A stretch of DNA of 35,658 nucleotides from DASXSB01 sp036506275 (GTDB taxonomy: Bacteria; Methylomirabilota; Methylomirabilia; Rokubacteriales; CSP1-6): assembly GCA_036506275.1 (NCBI GenBank), contig DASXSB010000023.1:1-35658 (forward strand), in the 5' to 3' direction. Positions within the stretch are counted from its first letter, which is position 1. Each line of letters opens with the position of its first letter. Shown here piece after piece: positions 9,374-17,268 of this stretch. The translations under genes and the position numbers were made by a program. The notes below the pieces were generated by a model. It worked only from the letters and a program-made list of their open reading frames with translations. It did no database searches and was not told the origin of the DNA.

Positions 9374-10312
9374 TCAGGCGCGAATGCGGGGATCGAGCAG
9401 CACGTAGGCGATGTCGCCCAGGATGTTGGTGACGACGGCGAGGAACACCGCCACCAGCGCCCCCGCCTCCACGAGCGCGATGTCCTTGAAGAGGGCCGCC
9501 TCCAGCATCATGCGGCCGAATCCGGGATAGGCGAAGACCGTCTCCACCACCACCACGCCCGCCACCAGATAGTTGATCTGCAGCATGATCACGGTGATCG
9601 GCGTGAGCATGGCGTTGCGCACGGCGTGGCGGAGGATGACGGAGCGGAAGGGCAGCCCCTTGAGGACGGCGGTGCGGATGTACGGCCGCTGCATGACCTC
9701 GACCATCGAGGCGCGGATCATGCTGACGACGTAGCCGGAGTCGAACAGCACGATCACCGCCACCGGCAGCACGAGCTGCGCCGGGACCGACCATCCGCCG
9801 CCGGCCAGCAAGGTGGCGGTGCCGGGCAGCCATCCCAGCCACGCCACGAACACGCTCGCGAGGAAGACGCCGAGCGCGAACTCGGGGATCGAGGCCACGA
9901 TCGTGCTGAACATGAGGATGGCGCGGTCGAGGCGCGAGCCTTCGCGCATGCCCGCCGTCACCCCGAGCAGCATCGAGAGCGGCACGATGCACGCGAACGC
10001 GATGGCGGCCAGGAGCGCCGTGTGCCGGAGGTGCTTCCAGATCACGTCCTTGACGGGAAGCTTGAAGCGCTGCGAATAGCCGAGGTCACCGGTGGCGACG
10101 GTGCCGAGATAGTCGACGTAGCGCACGAGCAACGGCCGATCGAGCCCCATCTGCTTGGTGAGCGTGTCCACCTGGTCCTGGGTGGCGTAGGCGCCGAGGA
10201 GCTTGCGCGCCACCGCGCCCGGCGAAAACTCGTTGAGGGTGAAGACGAGGAAGGAGACGACGAACAGCGTCAGCAACAGGAACAGCGTGTGCTTGACGAA
10301 GAAACGCGCCAT
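9374..10312 (-). CDS. ABC transporter permease, DppB/OppB type
   Basis: 312 aa, beginning MARFFVKHTLFLLLTLFVV, the usual first helix of DppB-type permeases. It continues with the periplasmic segment MGLDRPLLVRYVDYLG and the coupling loop around RPYIRTAVLKGLP (about residues 210-222). The end YPGFGRMMLEAALFKD ... LLDPRIRA is diagnostic of the family. Six membrane helices are expected and visible as hydrophobic blocks. It starts 15 bases after the stop of the methyltransferase-like gene, which puts that enzyme and the transporter in one transcription unit. Confidence 0.93.
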   Translation of the reverse strand: MARFFVKHTLFLLLTLFVVSFLVFTLNEFSPGAVARKLLGAYATQDQVDTLTKQMGLDRPLLVRYVDYLGTVATGDLGYSQRFKLPVKDVIWKHLRHTALLAAIAFACIVPLSMLLGVTAGMREGSRLDRAILMFSTIVASIPEFALGVFLASVFVAWLGWLPGTATLLAGGGWSVPAQLVLPVAVIVLFDSGYVVSMIRASMVEVMQRPYIRTAVLKGLPFRSVILRHAVRNAMLTPITVIMLQINYLVAGVVVVETVFAYPGFGRMMLEAALFKDIALVEAGALVAVFLAVVTNILGDIAYVLLDPRIRA

Positions 10313-10327
10313 CGCGCGTTTGCCGGA

Positions 10328-11440
10328 TCAGCCCGACGCGGACGGCGTGGAGCGGTAGTTGCGGCGGGCGTACTCCAGGTAGTCCTGACGCAGGCGCTTG
10401 TCGGTGCCAAACAGGATGTGCTTGGACATGTCGGGCGAAAAACGGCTGGCGGGCGGCCGCCGGCCGAGCGCTTCCGCGAGGCTCCGGATGTGGTGCGGCC
10501 CCGCGCCGCAGCAGACGCCGAGATACCGCACGCCGAGGTCGAACGCGGCCTTGCCGAAATCGGCAATCTCGTAGCGGTTGCAGAGGAAGGGGTCGAGCGC
10601 GGTCGGGAACGGTCGGCCGTGAGGAACGTTCGCGTACTGCGGATCGTCGAGGCTCTGGAACGTGGGCTGCGCGGGGGTCGTCCGGTACGGCACCGGCAGC
10701 GCCGCCACGTGGCACCGGACGGCGGCCCGGACTTCCTTCAGCAGCGGCAGCATCGTGGCCGGGCCGCGCGCGCAGTTCAGGCCCACCACGTCGGCGCCGG
10801 CGCCTTCGAGACGGCGGCACGTCTCCGCGAGCGTCCACCCGTCGCGCATCCGGCCCTCGCGCGGGACCGTCAACGTCATCACGGCCGGCTTGCCGGAGCG
10901 CTTGATCGCCTCCAGCGCCAGCAGCGCCTCTGCCCCGAACGAGTACGTCTCGCCCACGATGAAGTCGACGCCGGCGTCCACCGCCCACTCGATCTGCTCC
11001 TCGAAGATCCGTCGCGCCTGACGGTGGGAGGCGGCGTCGTCCGTCCCGTAGATGCTGGTGTTGCAGATGTCGCCCGCCAGCAGTGTCCCCGTGCCGCGCG
11101 CGACCTTTCGCGCGATGGCGAGGGCGGCGCGGTTGATCTTCTCGAGATCCTTCTCCCGGCCGACGATCTTGAGCTTCGCCCGGTGCGCGTAGTAGGTGAA
11201 CGCCTCCACCACGTCGGACCCGGCATGGACGAAGTCCCGATGGAGTCCCTCGACGAGCTCGGGATGCTCGAGCACCACCTCGGGGACATACGCTCCCGCC
11301 TGCAAATATCCCCGACGCTCGAACTCGAAGAGATATCCTTCCGCGCAGATGACCGGACCCGCCTCCAGTCGTTCCAGCAGCCCGGCGGACTTCCGCGGGG
11401 TCTTCGGGGTCGCGTTCTTGGCCGGCATGATCGGAACCAT
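10328..11440 (-). CDS. Homocysteine S-methyltransferase family protein (betaine-homocysteine methyltransferase-like)
   Basis: 370 aa. The family uses a zinc-bound homocysteine to accept a methyl group from a donor such as glycine betaine, S-methylmethionine or DMSP. The three zinc-binding cysteines are present: GLNC (C223) and GVCCG (C310, C311), with spacing close to that in human BHMT. The N-terminal region has the barrel entry AEGYLFEFERRGYL in place of the more usual DGA/DGG motif. Start choice is uncertain: ATG at 11440 or ATG at 11428 (MPAKNA), neither with a strong ribosome site. It is followed after 15 bases by the Dpp-type transporter and then three amine-oxidase-like flavoproteins. 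That order fits methyl removal from an imported onium compound followed by oxidative demethylation. The methyl donor is inferred, not shown. Confidence 0.85.
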   Translation of the reverse strand: MVPIMPAKNATPKTPRKSAGLLERLEAGPVICAEGYLFEFERRGYLQAGAYVPEVVLEHPELVEGLHRDFVHAGSDVVEAFTYYAHRAKLKIVGREKDLEKINRAALAIARKVARGTGTLLAGDICNTSIYGTDDAASHRQARRIFEEQIEWAVDAGVDFIVGETYSFGAEALLALEAIKRSGKPAVMTLTVPREGRMRDGWTLAETCRRLEGAGADVVGLNCARGPATMLPLLKEVRAAVRCHVAALPVPYRTTPAQPTFQSLDDPQYANVPHGRPFPTALDPFLCNRYEIADFGKAAFDLGVRYLGVCCGAGPHHIRSLAEALGRRPPASRFSPDMSKHILFGTDKRLRQDYLEYARRNYRSTPSASG

Positions 11441-11467
11441 ATATCACAACGCCCGCTTTGAGGCGAC

Positions 11468-11719
11468 TCAGGTCCCGGCGCGCGGTTGCTCGCCCAGGCT
11501 CCACTTGACGAGGCTCCAGGCCGACACGATGGCCCACACGCCTTCGAGAAGGAAGAATCCCCACTGTCGCCCGAGGTACGCGTCCACGCTGAGCACGGCG
11601 GATCCGAGCAGATTCAAGACGAGGTACGGGAGCGAGCGCTGCGTGAGCACGCCCATCTGCCCGAGGACGAACGCGATGAGTAGCGCCACCGCGCCCGCAA
11701 TCTGCACCGGCTGTCCCAT
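11468..11719 (-). CDS. Small three-helix membrane protein (CBU_0592-like)
   Basis: 83 aa with three hydrophobic helices (about residues 6-24, 29-46 and 52-72). The pattern LLNLLGSAVL ... YLGRQWGFFLLEGVWAIVSAW matches the CBU_0592-type family of small uncharacterised membrane proteins. The ATG at 11719 overlaps the stop of the upstream cupin gene (TGATG), so the two are translationally coupled; a longer reading frame extends into the cupin gene and is rejected. The next gene begins 27 bases downstream. The function is unknown. Its place between a lyase-like cupin and a transporter operon suggests a membrane-associated accessory role, but that is guesswork. Confidence 0.7.
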   Translation of the reverse strand: MGQPVQIAGAVALLIAFVLGQMGVLTQRSLPYLVLNLLGSAVLSVDAYLGRQWGFFLLEGVWAIVSAWSLVKWSLGEQPRAGT

Positions 11720-12297
11720 CAGATGAGATCCGGAAGGGTCATGTCGGGATCGGCGAGCCGCGCGTGGGTGGCGAGGTCGCCGCTCCAGAGATAGACGGCC
11801 AGCAGCGGGGAGGCGCCCGCGCGGGTGGCGTGGCGCACGTTCGGTGGGTGATGGATCGCGGTGCCTGCGGGCTCGGCGCGCCAGGGACCGTCGTCGCGCC
11901 ACCACTCACCGCCCGGCGTCAGCGTGTAGTAGACCTCGGTAGCGGGATGGGCGTGGATCGGATAGTGCGCGTGCGGTCCGAGGAGAAGGACGCCGAGCGC
12001 CAGATGGGGGTGCACCGCGAGCGCGGGCGGCCCGTCCGCGGGCCCGGCAATGACCGCATAGCCATAGTTGTCGAGGAACGAGGGATCGGGCGGTCGGCGC
12101 CGGTAGTTGGGATTCTGTGTCCACGCGAGCGCGAGGCTGAACGCGTCCAGCTCGGCCACGAGCGAGAGGGCGCCCGCCGCGTTCGGCGCTACGGCGTTCG
12201 TAGCGGCGTCTGCTAGCGCCGAGTGCAGCGCGTGAAGGAACCGCGTGAGCGCCGCCGCCCGCGCGGCGCGATCAGGATGCGTTATGCTGCCGCCCAT
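11719..12297 (-). CDS. Cupin of the DMSP lyase (DddL-like) family
   Basis: 192 aa. The C-terminal cupin barrel holds the metal motif with H115, H117, E121 and Y123/Y124 (HAHPATEVYY), and the second-strand histidine H156 (NVRHATR), followed by SPLLAVYLWSGDL. This HxHxxxExY...H arrangement and the flanking residues resemble the dimethylsulfoniopropionate lyase cupins (DddL/DddQ/DddW group), which cleave DMSP to dimethyl sulfide and acrylate. The ATG at 12297 forms a shared CATG with an ATG of the divergent gene; GAGGGCGAG lies just upstream. A longer frame to 12360 is possible but runs deeper into the neighbour. It heads the long minus-strand operon. The family match is moderate to good; the actual substrate could be another sulfonium or ammonium acid. 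Confidence 0.75.
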   Translation of the reverse strand: MGGSITHPDRAARAAALTRFLHALHSALADAATNAVAPNAAGALSLVAELDAFSLALAWTQNPNYRRRPPDPSFLDNYGYAVIAGPADGPPALAVHPHLALGVLLLGPHAHYPIHAHPATEVYYTLTPGGEWWRDDGPWRAEPAGTAIHHPPNVRHATRAGASPLLAVYLWSGDLATHARLADPDMTLPDLI

Positions 12298-13516
12298 GCC
12301 GACTCGCCCTCGTGTCCACGCGCTGCCCGTGCCCAATTTCAGCGACATCGATTTCGGCAAGCTCCGCGCGGGCCGGCTCGCGCGACTGCAGACGATGATG
12401 AAGCGCCACGACTTTCCGGTCGCGCTCCTCTATAACACGGCCAACATCCGGTACGCGACGGGCGTCGACGTCATGTCGGTGTGGTCCTCGGGCACGTTCG
12501 CGCGGTACTGCCTGGTACCGGCCGAGGGCGCGCCGATCCTGTTCGAGTACAAAGGCTCCGTGCACGTCTCCCAGAAGATCGTGCGCGACGTGCGGCCGGC
12601 CTACACGTGGCAGTACGGCGGCGTGGCCGCCGCCGCCAAGGCGCGCGAGTGGGCGGGCTCCATTCGCGCCGCTCTCGGCGAGCTCGGGCTCGCGCGCGAG
12701 CGCCTCGCCGTGGACAAGCTCGACACCGTCGGCTTTCTCTCCCTCCAGGAGCAAGGCCTCACGCTCGTCGACGTGGGCCCCGCCGCCGTCGACGCGCGCG
12801 AGGTGAAGACCCCGGAGGAGATCGGGCTCTTCGCGATCAACGGCGGCATCGGCGACGCCATGCTCGCCGAGTTCGAAGCGGCGATCCGACCCGGGATCCG
12901 GGAGTACGAGCTCCTGGCCGTGCTGAGCGACGCGCTGCTCCGACGCCACGGGGAAGGCATGTTCACGCGACTGGTGGCGTCGGGCACCAACACCAATCCG
13001 TGGCTGACGGAGGCGCACGACAAGGCCGTGATGCCGGGCGACCTCGTGGGCGTGGACACCGATGCCACCGGTTACGAAGGCTACGTGATCGACGTGTCGC
13101 GTACGTTTTTGTGCGGCGACACACCGTCCCCCGAGCAGAAGGAGGCGTACCGCGTCGCCTACGACTGCGTGAACGGCATGTTCGATCTCCTGCGGCCGGG
13201 CATGACGTTCGAGGAGTTCGCGCACCAGGCGCCGCGCCTGCCGGAGGCGTACCGCGCGCAGCGCTATCCGTCGATGGCGCACCAGGCGGGCCTCGAGGAC
13301 GAAGGCCCCGGCATTCCCTACCCCGACGACGACCGTGGTCCCCGGCGGATCATGCCCAAGCGCGAGATCCAGGAAAACATGGTGCTGTGCCTCGAATGCT
13401 ACGCGGGTAAGGTGGGCGCGCCGTTCGGCGTCAAGCTCGAGGACCAGGTGCTGGTGACGAAGGACGGGCCCCGGCTCATCTGCACGTACCCGTACGAGCC
13501 AAAGCTCCTCGACTGA
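12284..13516 (+). CDS. M24-fold protein resembling DMSP lyase DddP
   Basis: 410 aa from the ATG at 12284, which has AGGA six bases upstream; an alternative ATG is at 12296. It has a creatinase-like N-terminal domain (to about residue 170) and a pita-bread C-terminal domain. The metal and catalytic residues known from Roseovarius DddP all have counterparts: D258 and D260 (VDTD), D270, H333, E371 and E386 as ligands, and D339 (GLEDE) at the position of the catalytic aspartate. Spacings match (258/260/270; 333 to 339; 371 to 386). The ending KLEDQVLVTKDG ... YPYEP is also DddP-like rather than a typical Xaa-Pro aminopeptidase. Residue comparison is from memory; a creatinase- or prolidase-like hydrolase remains possible. 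It diverges from the DddL-like cupin. Confidence 0.75.
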   Translation: MLPPMPTRPRVHALPVPNFSDIDFGKLRAGRLARLQTMMKRHDFPVALLYNTANIRYATGVDVMSVWSSGTFARYCLVPAEGAPILFEYKGSVHVSQKIVRDVRPAYTWQYGGVAAAAKAREWAGSIRAALGELGLARERLAVDKLDTVGFLSLQEQGLTLVDVGPAAVDAREVKTPEEIGLFAINGGIGDAMLAEFEAAIRPGIREYELLAVLSDALLRRHGEGMFTRLVASGTNTNPWLTEAHDKAVMPGDLVGVDTDATGYEGYVIDVSRTFLCGDTPSPEQKEAYRVAYDCVNGMFDLLRPGMTFEEFAHQAPRLPEAYRAQRYPSMAHQAGLEDEGPGIPYPDDDRGPRRIMPKREIQENMVLCLECYAGKVGAPFGVKLEDQVLVTKDGPRLICTYPYEPKLLD

Positions 13517-13600
13517 TCGCGGCGCGTCGAAGCACCGCGTCGAAACGCTGCGTCGTGACTCCCACCGGGGGCGGGCGTAGCGTCGAAGTCGGGTCTCACC

Positions 13601-14905
13601 ATGCCGCCCGAAGCGCAGTACGCCGACGTCAACCGCGACGTCATCCGCACGCTCGATCCCCCCGGCTCGGCCTACTTCGCGTGGATGGTGGTGTGCGGTC
13701 TCCTCTTGCTCGCGTTCGTGCTCGCGCTGACCTGGCAGATCTATCTCGGCCTCGGCGTGACCGGCCTCCGCACTCCGCAGTTCTGGGCCCTCTACATCAC
13801 CGACTTCGTGTTCTGGATCGGCATCGGCCACGCCGGCACGCTGATCTCCGCCATCCTCTACCTCTTTCGCGCGCGCTGGCGCACGTCGATCTTCCGCGCG
13901 GCGGAGGCGATGACGATCTTCGCCGTCATGACGGCGGGGCTCTTTCCGCTCATCCACGTGGGCCGGCTCTGGTTCGTGTACTTCCTGTTTCCCTACCCGA
14001 ACCAGCGTTTCTTGTGGCCGAACTTCCGCTCCCCGCTCATGTGGGACGTGTTCGCGGTGTCGACGTACCTCACGATCAGCACGGTGTTCTTCATCGTGGG
14101 TCTGATCCCCGACGTGGCCGCCGTCCGCGACGGGACGACGGGCTGGCGGCGACGGGTCTACGGCCTGCTGGCGATCGGGTGGGACGGCTCGAACCGACAG
14201 TGGCGGCACTACCGGCGGGCGTACGGGCTGCTGGCGGCGCTGGCGACGCCGCTCGTACTCTCCGTCCACAGCGTGGTGTCGTGGGATTTCGCGATGGCGC
14301 TCGTGCCCGGCTGGCACTCCACGCTGTTCGCGCCCTTCTTCGTCGACGGCGCCATCCTCTCCGGCTTCGCGATGGTGATCGTGCTCGTGCTCCCCATGCG
14401 GCGGTATTTCCACCTCGAGGCCTACATCACCGAGCGTCACCTCGACGCCCTCGCCAAGCTCCTCCTCGTCACCAGCCTCGTGCTGACGTACTTCTACGTC
14501 TGCGACGCCTTCACGGCCTGGTACAGCGGCGACGTCTTCGAGCGCCAGTCGCTCTTCTGGCGCACGACGGGCACGTACGCGCCGCTCGTGATCACGCAGT
14601 ACGTCTGCAACTCGATCGCGCCCCTCGCATTTTTCCGCGGCGGGGCGCGGCGCCGCCCCCTCGTGCTCTTCATCGTCTCCACGCTGGTGCTGATCGGGAT
14701 GTGGCTCGAACGCTTCAACATCATCGTGCCGTCGCTCGGGCACGACTTCTCCCCCTACACGTGGGGGATCTACGTGCCCGCCCTCATCGACAGCACCATC
14801 ACCATCGGGAGCTTCGGGTTCTTCTTCCTGCTCTTCCTCGGCTTCGTGAAGCTCATGCCCGCCATGTCGATCACGGAGGTGAAGGAGACGTTGCCTCCCC
14901 CCTGA
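13601..14905 (+). CDS. NrfD/PsrC-family membrane protein, ActC-like, orphan
   Basis: 434 aa with about ten hydrophobic helices. The family forms the quinone-interacting membrane subunit of polysulfide reductase, nitrite reductase and alternative complex III. Typical features are FWIGIGHAGTLISAILYLF near residue 75-93, HVGRLW, SVHSVVSWDFA and WLERFNIIVPSL in the second half, the last two being recurrent in ActC/PsrC relatives. No iron-sulfur, cytochrome or molybdopterin partner subunit lies next to it. It sits 84 bases after the DddP-like gene and 46 bases before a FAH-family gene, all on the same strand. No strong ribosome site is seen before the ATG at 13601. Family assignment is confident; role and partners are unknown. 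Confidence 0.85.
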   Translation: MPPEAQYADVNRDVIRTLDPPGSAYFAWMVVCGLLLLAFVLALTWQIYLGLGVTGLRTPQFWALYITDFVFWIGIGHAGTLISAILYLFRARWRTSIFRAAEAMTIFAVMTAGLFPLIHVGRLWFVYFLFPYPNQRFLWPNFRSPLMWDVFAVSTYLTISTVFFIVGLIPDVAAVRDGTTGWRRRVYGLLAIGWDGSNRQWRHYRRAYGLLAALATPLVLSVHSVVSWDFAMALVPGWHSTLFAPFFVDGAILSGFAMVIVLVLPMRRYFHLEAYITERHLDALAKLLLVTSLVLTYFYVCDAFTAWYSGDVFERQSLFWRTTGTYAPLVITQYVCNSIAPLAFFRGGARRRPLVLFIVSTLVLIGMWLERFNIIVPSLGHDFSPYTWGIYVPALIDSTITIGSFGFFFLLFLGFVKLMPAMSITEVKETLPPP

Positions 14906-14920
14906 GGGTGGGATACCCTC
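14904..14920 (+). terminator. Small hairpin after the NrfD-like gene
   Basis: GAGGGT, loop GGGAT, ACCCTC forms a perfect 6-bp stem that begins inside the stop codon. There is no following T-run. It may be a weak terminator or a processing hairpin between the NrfD-like gene and the FAH-family gene. Confidence 0.3.
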
Positions 14921-14951
14921 GGCGCACGCTGCACCACGAAGGGAGGCGGCC

Positions 14952-15884
14952 GTGAAGCTACTCTTCTTCGACGATTTCCGGCTCGGCGTGCTCGACGGTG
15001 ACATGGTGGTCGACGTCTCGGGCGTGGTTCGCGACATCCCCCGCACCGGTCCCCAGGACCTGCTCAGCGGCCTCATCGCCCGCTTCGCCCAGTTCCGGCC
15101 GCTGCTCGATGCCGCCGTCGCCCGCGGCGGCGGCGTGCCCCTCGCGAGCGTCCACCTCCGATCGCCGGTGCCGAAGCCGGCCAACATCGTGGCCATGGCC
15201 GTGAACTACATGGAGGACGGGACACGCACGGAGCCGGCGCCGATCAACGCCTTTCTGAAGTCGCCGAACGCGGTCATCGGTCATGGCGACACCATGGTGC
15301 TGCCAGATGTCCCGGCCACGATCTTCGAGGGCGAGGCCGAGGTAGCGGTGGTCATCGGCAAGCAAGCCTCTGCGGTGCGCGCGGCGGAGGCGATGGACCA
15401 CGTGTTCGGATACATGAACTTCATCGACGGATCCGCGCGCGGCCTTCCGCCCAGCGGCAACACGTTCTATCAGATGAAGTCGCGCGACACCTTCGCGCCC
15501 ATGGGCCCCTATCTGGTCACCGCCGACGAGGTGCCGGACCCCCATCGTCTCGCCGTCAAGCTGTGGGTGAACGGCGAGCTGAAGCAGAACTTCAACACGA
15601 GCGACATGGCGCACAAGATCCCGCGCTGCATCGAGTGGGTCACCTCGATCCACACGCTGGAGCCCGGCGACGTGCTCGCGACGGGCACGAACCACCGCGG
15701 CCTGAGCGCCTTCCAGAACGGCGACGCCATCGAGCTGGAAACGGAAGGGCTGGGCCGGCTCCGCGTGACCGTGCGCGACGATCTCAAGCGCACGTGGGCG
15801 CGGGAGACGCGCGCGGAGCGCCAGCAGCGCGGGCAGGAAGGGACGACGCCGCAGCTCAGCGGCAAGCACAGTCCGGGACGGTAA
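14952..15884 (+). CDS. Fumarylacetoacetate hydrolase (FAH) family enzyme
   Basis: 310 aa from GTG, with a strong GGGAGGCGG site just upstream. The metal-binding ExE pair is E128/E130 (FEGEAEVAVVIGK) and the third ligand is probably D159 (NFIDGSARG, the usual ND-S-R motif with small changes). PKPANIVAMAVNY and VLATGTNHRGLSAFQNGD are characteristic of the C-terminal FAH barrel. Members hydrolyse or hydrate C-C bonds in oxo acids from aromatic or sugar-acid breakdown (ureidoglycolate lyase-, 2-oxohept-3-enedioate hydratase- or fumarylpyruvate hydrolase-like). The usual GTGT-P-GV motif is replaced by GTNHRGL, so specificity is uncertain. It ends 4 bases before the convergent aminotransferase gene. 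Confidence 0.88.
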   Translation: MKLLFFDDFRLGVLDGDMVVDVSGVVRDIPRTGPQDLLSGLIARFAQFRPLLDAAVARGGGVPLASVHLRSPVPKPANIVAMAVNYMEDGTRTEPAPINAFLKSPNAVIGHGDTMVLPDVPATIFEGEAEVAVVIGKQASAVRAAEAMDHVFGYMNFIDGSARGLPPSGNTFYQMKSRDTFAPMGPYLVTADEVPDPHRLAVKLWVNGELKQNFNTSDMAHKIPRCIEWVTSIHTLEPGDVLATGTNHRGLSAFQNGDAIELETEGLGRLRVTVRDDLKRTWARETRAERQQRGQEGTTPQLSGKHSPGR

Positions 15885-15888
15885 CGGC

Positions 15889-17238
15889 CTACCTCCCGCT
15901 CAGCTCTCCTTCCAGCTCCTCGATCGACGCCGCCACGATGTCGACGAGCTGATCGATCTCGTCGGCGGTGATGCAAAGCGGGGGCGCCAGCCGCACGACG
16001 TCGCCGCGGGAATAGACGATCGCACCCCGCTCCCACGCCTTCCGGTCGACGCGGGCGACGGTGGCGGCGTCGAGCGGCCGGTCGGAGCCGTCCGGGGTTA
16101 CGAACTGCGCGCACACCATCAGGCCGCGGCCGCGGACCTCGCCCACGATGCGCCGCTTGCCCACCGCACGCTCGAGCCCTTCGAGCAGACGCGCGCCCAT
16201 CGTCTCCGCGTTGGCGACGAGACGGTCCTCTTCCATGATCTTGAGGTTCGCGAGAGCGGCCGCGCACGCCACCGGGTGGGCGGCGTAGGTGTTCGGGTGC
16301 ACGTTCTCCTTCGTCCCGTTCTCGGGAAAGGCGTCGGCGACGTGACGACGCGCGATGGTGGCGGAGAGCGGAATGTAGCCGGACGTGATGCCCTTCGCGA
16401 CCGACATCAGATCAGGCACGACGCTGTCGTGCTCCACCGCAAACCACCGGCCCGTGCGCCCGAAGCCGGTGATGACCTCGTCCGCGATCATGAGGACCTC
16501 GAGCTCGTCGCACACCGCGCGCACCGCGCGCAGCCAGCCGATGGGCGGCATGATGAAGCCTCCCGACGAGATCACGGGCTCCAGGATCACCGCCGACACC
16601 GTGTCCGGTCCCTCCCGCACGATCGCGTTCCGCAGCTCGCGCGCCCGGCGCTGGACCAGCTCGTCGTCAGTGCCGGTGCCGCGATCGCGGAACGGAAACG
16701 GCGGCGCCACCTTCGCGAATCCGGGGACGTGGAGGGCCGCGTACGGCTCCACCATGTGCGGGAGCCCGCACACGGCAAAGGTCCCCATGGTGGCTCCGTG
16801 ATAGCCGCCCTCGAGCGCGATGACCTTGTGCTTGTTGGCGCGGCCGCGCGCCAGCCAGTAGTGGCGGGCGATCTGCATGGCACGTTCGTTGGCCTCGGAG
16901 CCGCTCACGGCGAACATCGAGTAGTCGAGGTCGCCGGGAGTGAGGGCGGCGAGGCGGGCCGCGAGCTCGGCGGCGGGGCGATTGGAGAACTGGCGCGTGG
17001 TCGGGTAGTAAGCGAGGCGCACCGTCTGCTCGGCGATGGCCTCCGCGATCTCGCGGCGCCCGTGACCGACGTTCACGACGGCGAGGCCGGCGAAACCGTC
17101 GAGGAGCTTGCGGCCCTTCTCCGTCCACACCCACACGCCCTCGGCGCGGTCGATGACGAGCTCCTCGTCGGCGAGCCAGGGATGGTCCTGGGTCTTGTGG
17201 GTCCACAGATGCTTGATCGCGTCCGCGCTGGTGGCCAT
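15889..17238 (-). CDS. Class III PLP-dependent aminotransferase
   Basis: 449 aa, with GGGAGGCGCG directly upstream of the ATG. Family landmarks are SGSEANE (about 112-118), GGYHGAT (144-150), the cofactor aspartate D253 in IADEVITGFGRTG, and the Schiff-base lysine K282 in SVAKGITSGY. These match omega-amino-acid:pyruvate and taurine:pyruvate-type transaminases, which transfer an amino group from a terminal amine (beta-alanine, taurine, putrescine or similar) to pyruvate. The exact donor cannot be set from sequence. It is the last gene of a same-strand run with the 58-aa CxxC protein (30 bases upstream), the AhpD-like selenoprotein and ARC, though it may have its own promoter. Confidence 0.92.
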   Translation of the reverse strand: MATSADAIKHLWTHKTQDHPWLADEELVIDRAEGVWVWTEKGRKLLDGFAGLAVVNVGHGRREIAEAIAEQTVRLAYYPTTRQFSNRPAAELAARLAALTPGDLDYSMFAVSGSEANERAMQIARHYWLARGRANKHKVIALEGGYHGATMGTFAVCGLPHMVEPYAALHVPGFAKVAPPFPFRDRGTGTDDELVQRRARELRNAIVREGPDTVSAVILEPVISSGGFIMPPIGWLRAVRAVCDELEVLMIADEVITGFGRTGRWFAVEHDSVVPDLMSVAKGITSGYIPLSATIARRHVADAFPENGTKENVHPNTYAAHPVACAAALANLKIMEEDRLVANAETMGARLLEGLERAVGKRRIVGEVRGRGLMVCAQFVTPDGSDRPLDAATVARVDRKAWERGAIVYSRGDVVRLAPPLCITADEIDQLVDIVAASIEELEGELSGR

Positions 17239-17268
17239 CGCGCCTCCCGAGGGTGATGCGGTTACGGT

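Noticed and set aside
12272..15196. Very long minus-strand frame opposite the DddP-like, NrfD-like and FAH genes
   Set aside because: Its translation is low-complexity Arg/His/Glu/Val-rich antisense of three clear genes, a common artefact in high-GC DNA.
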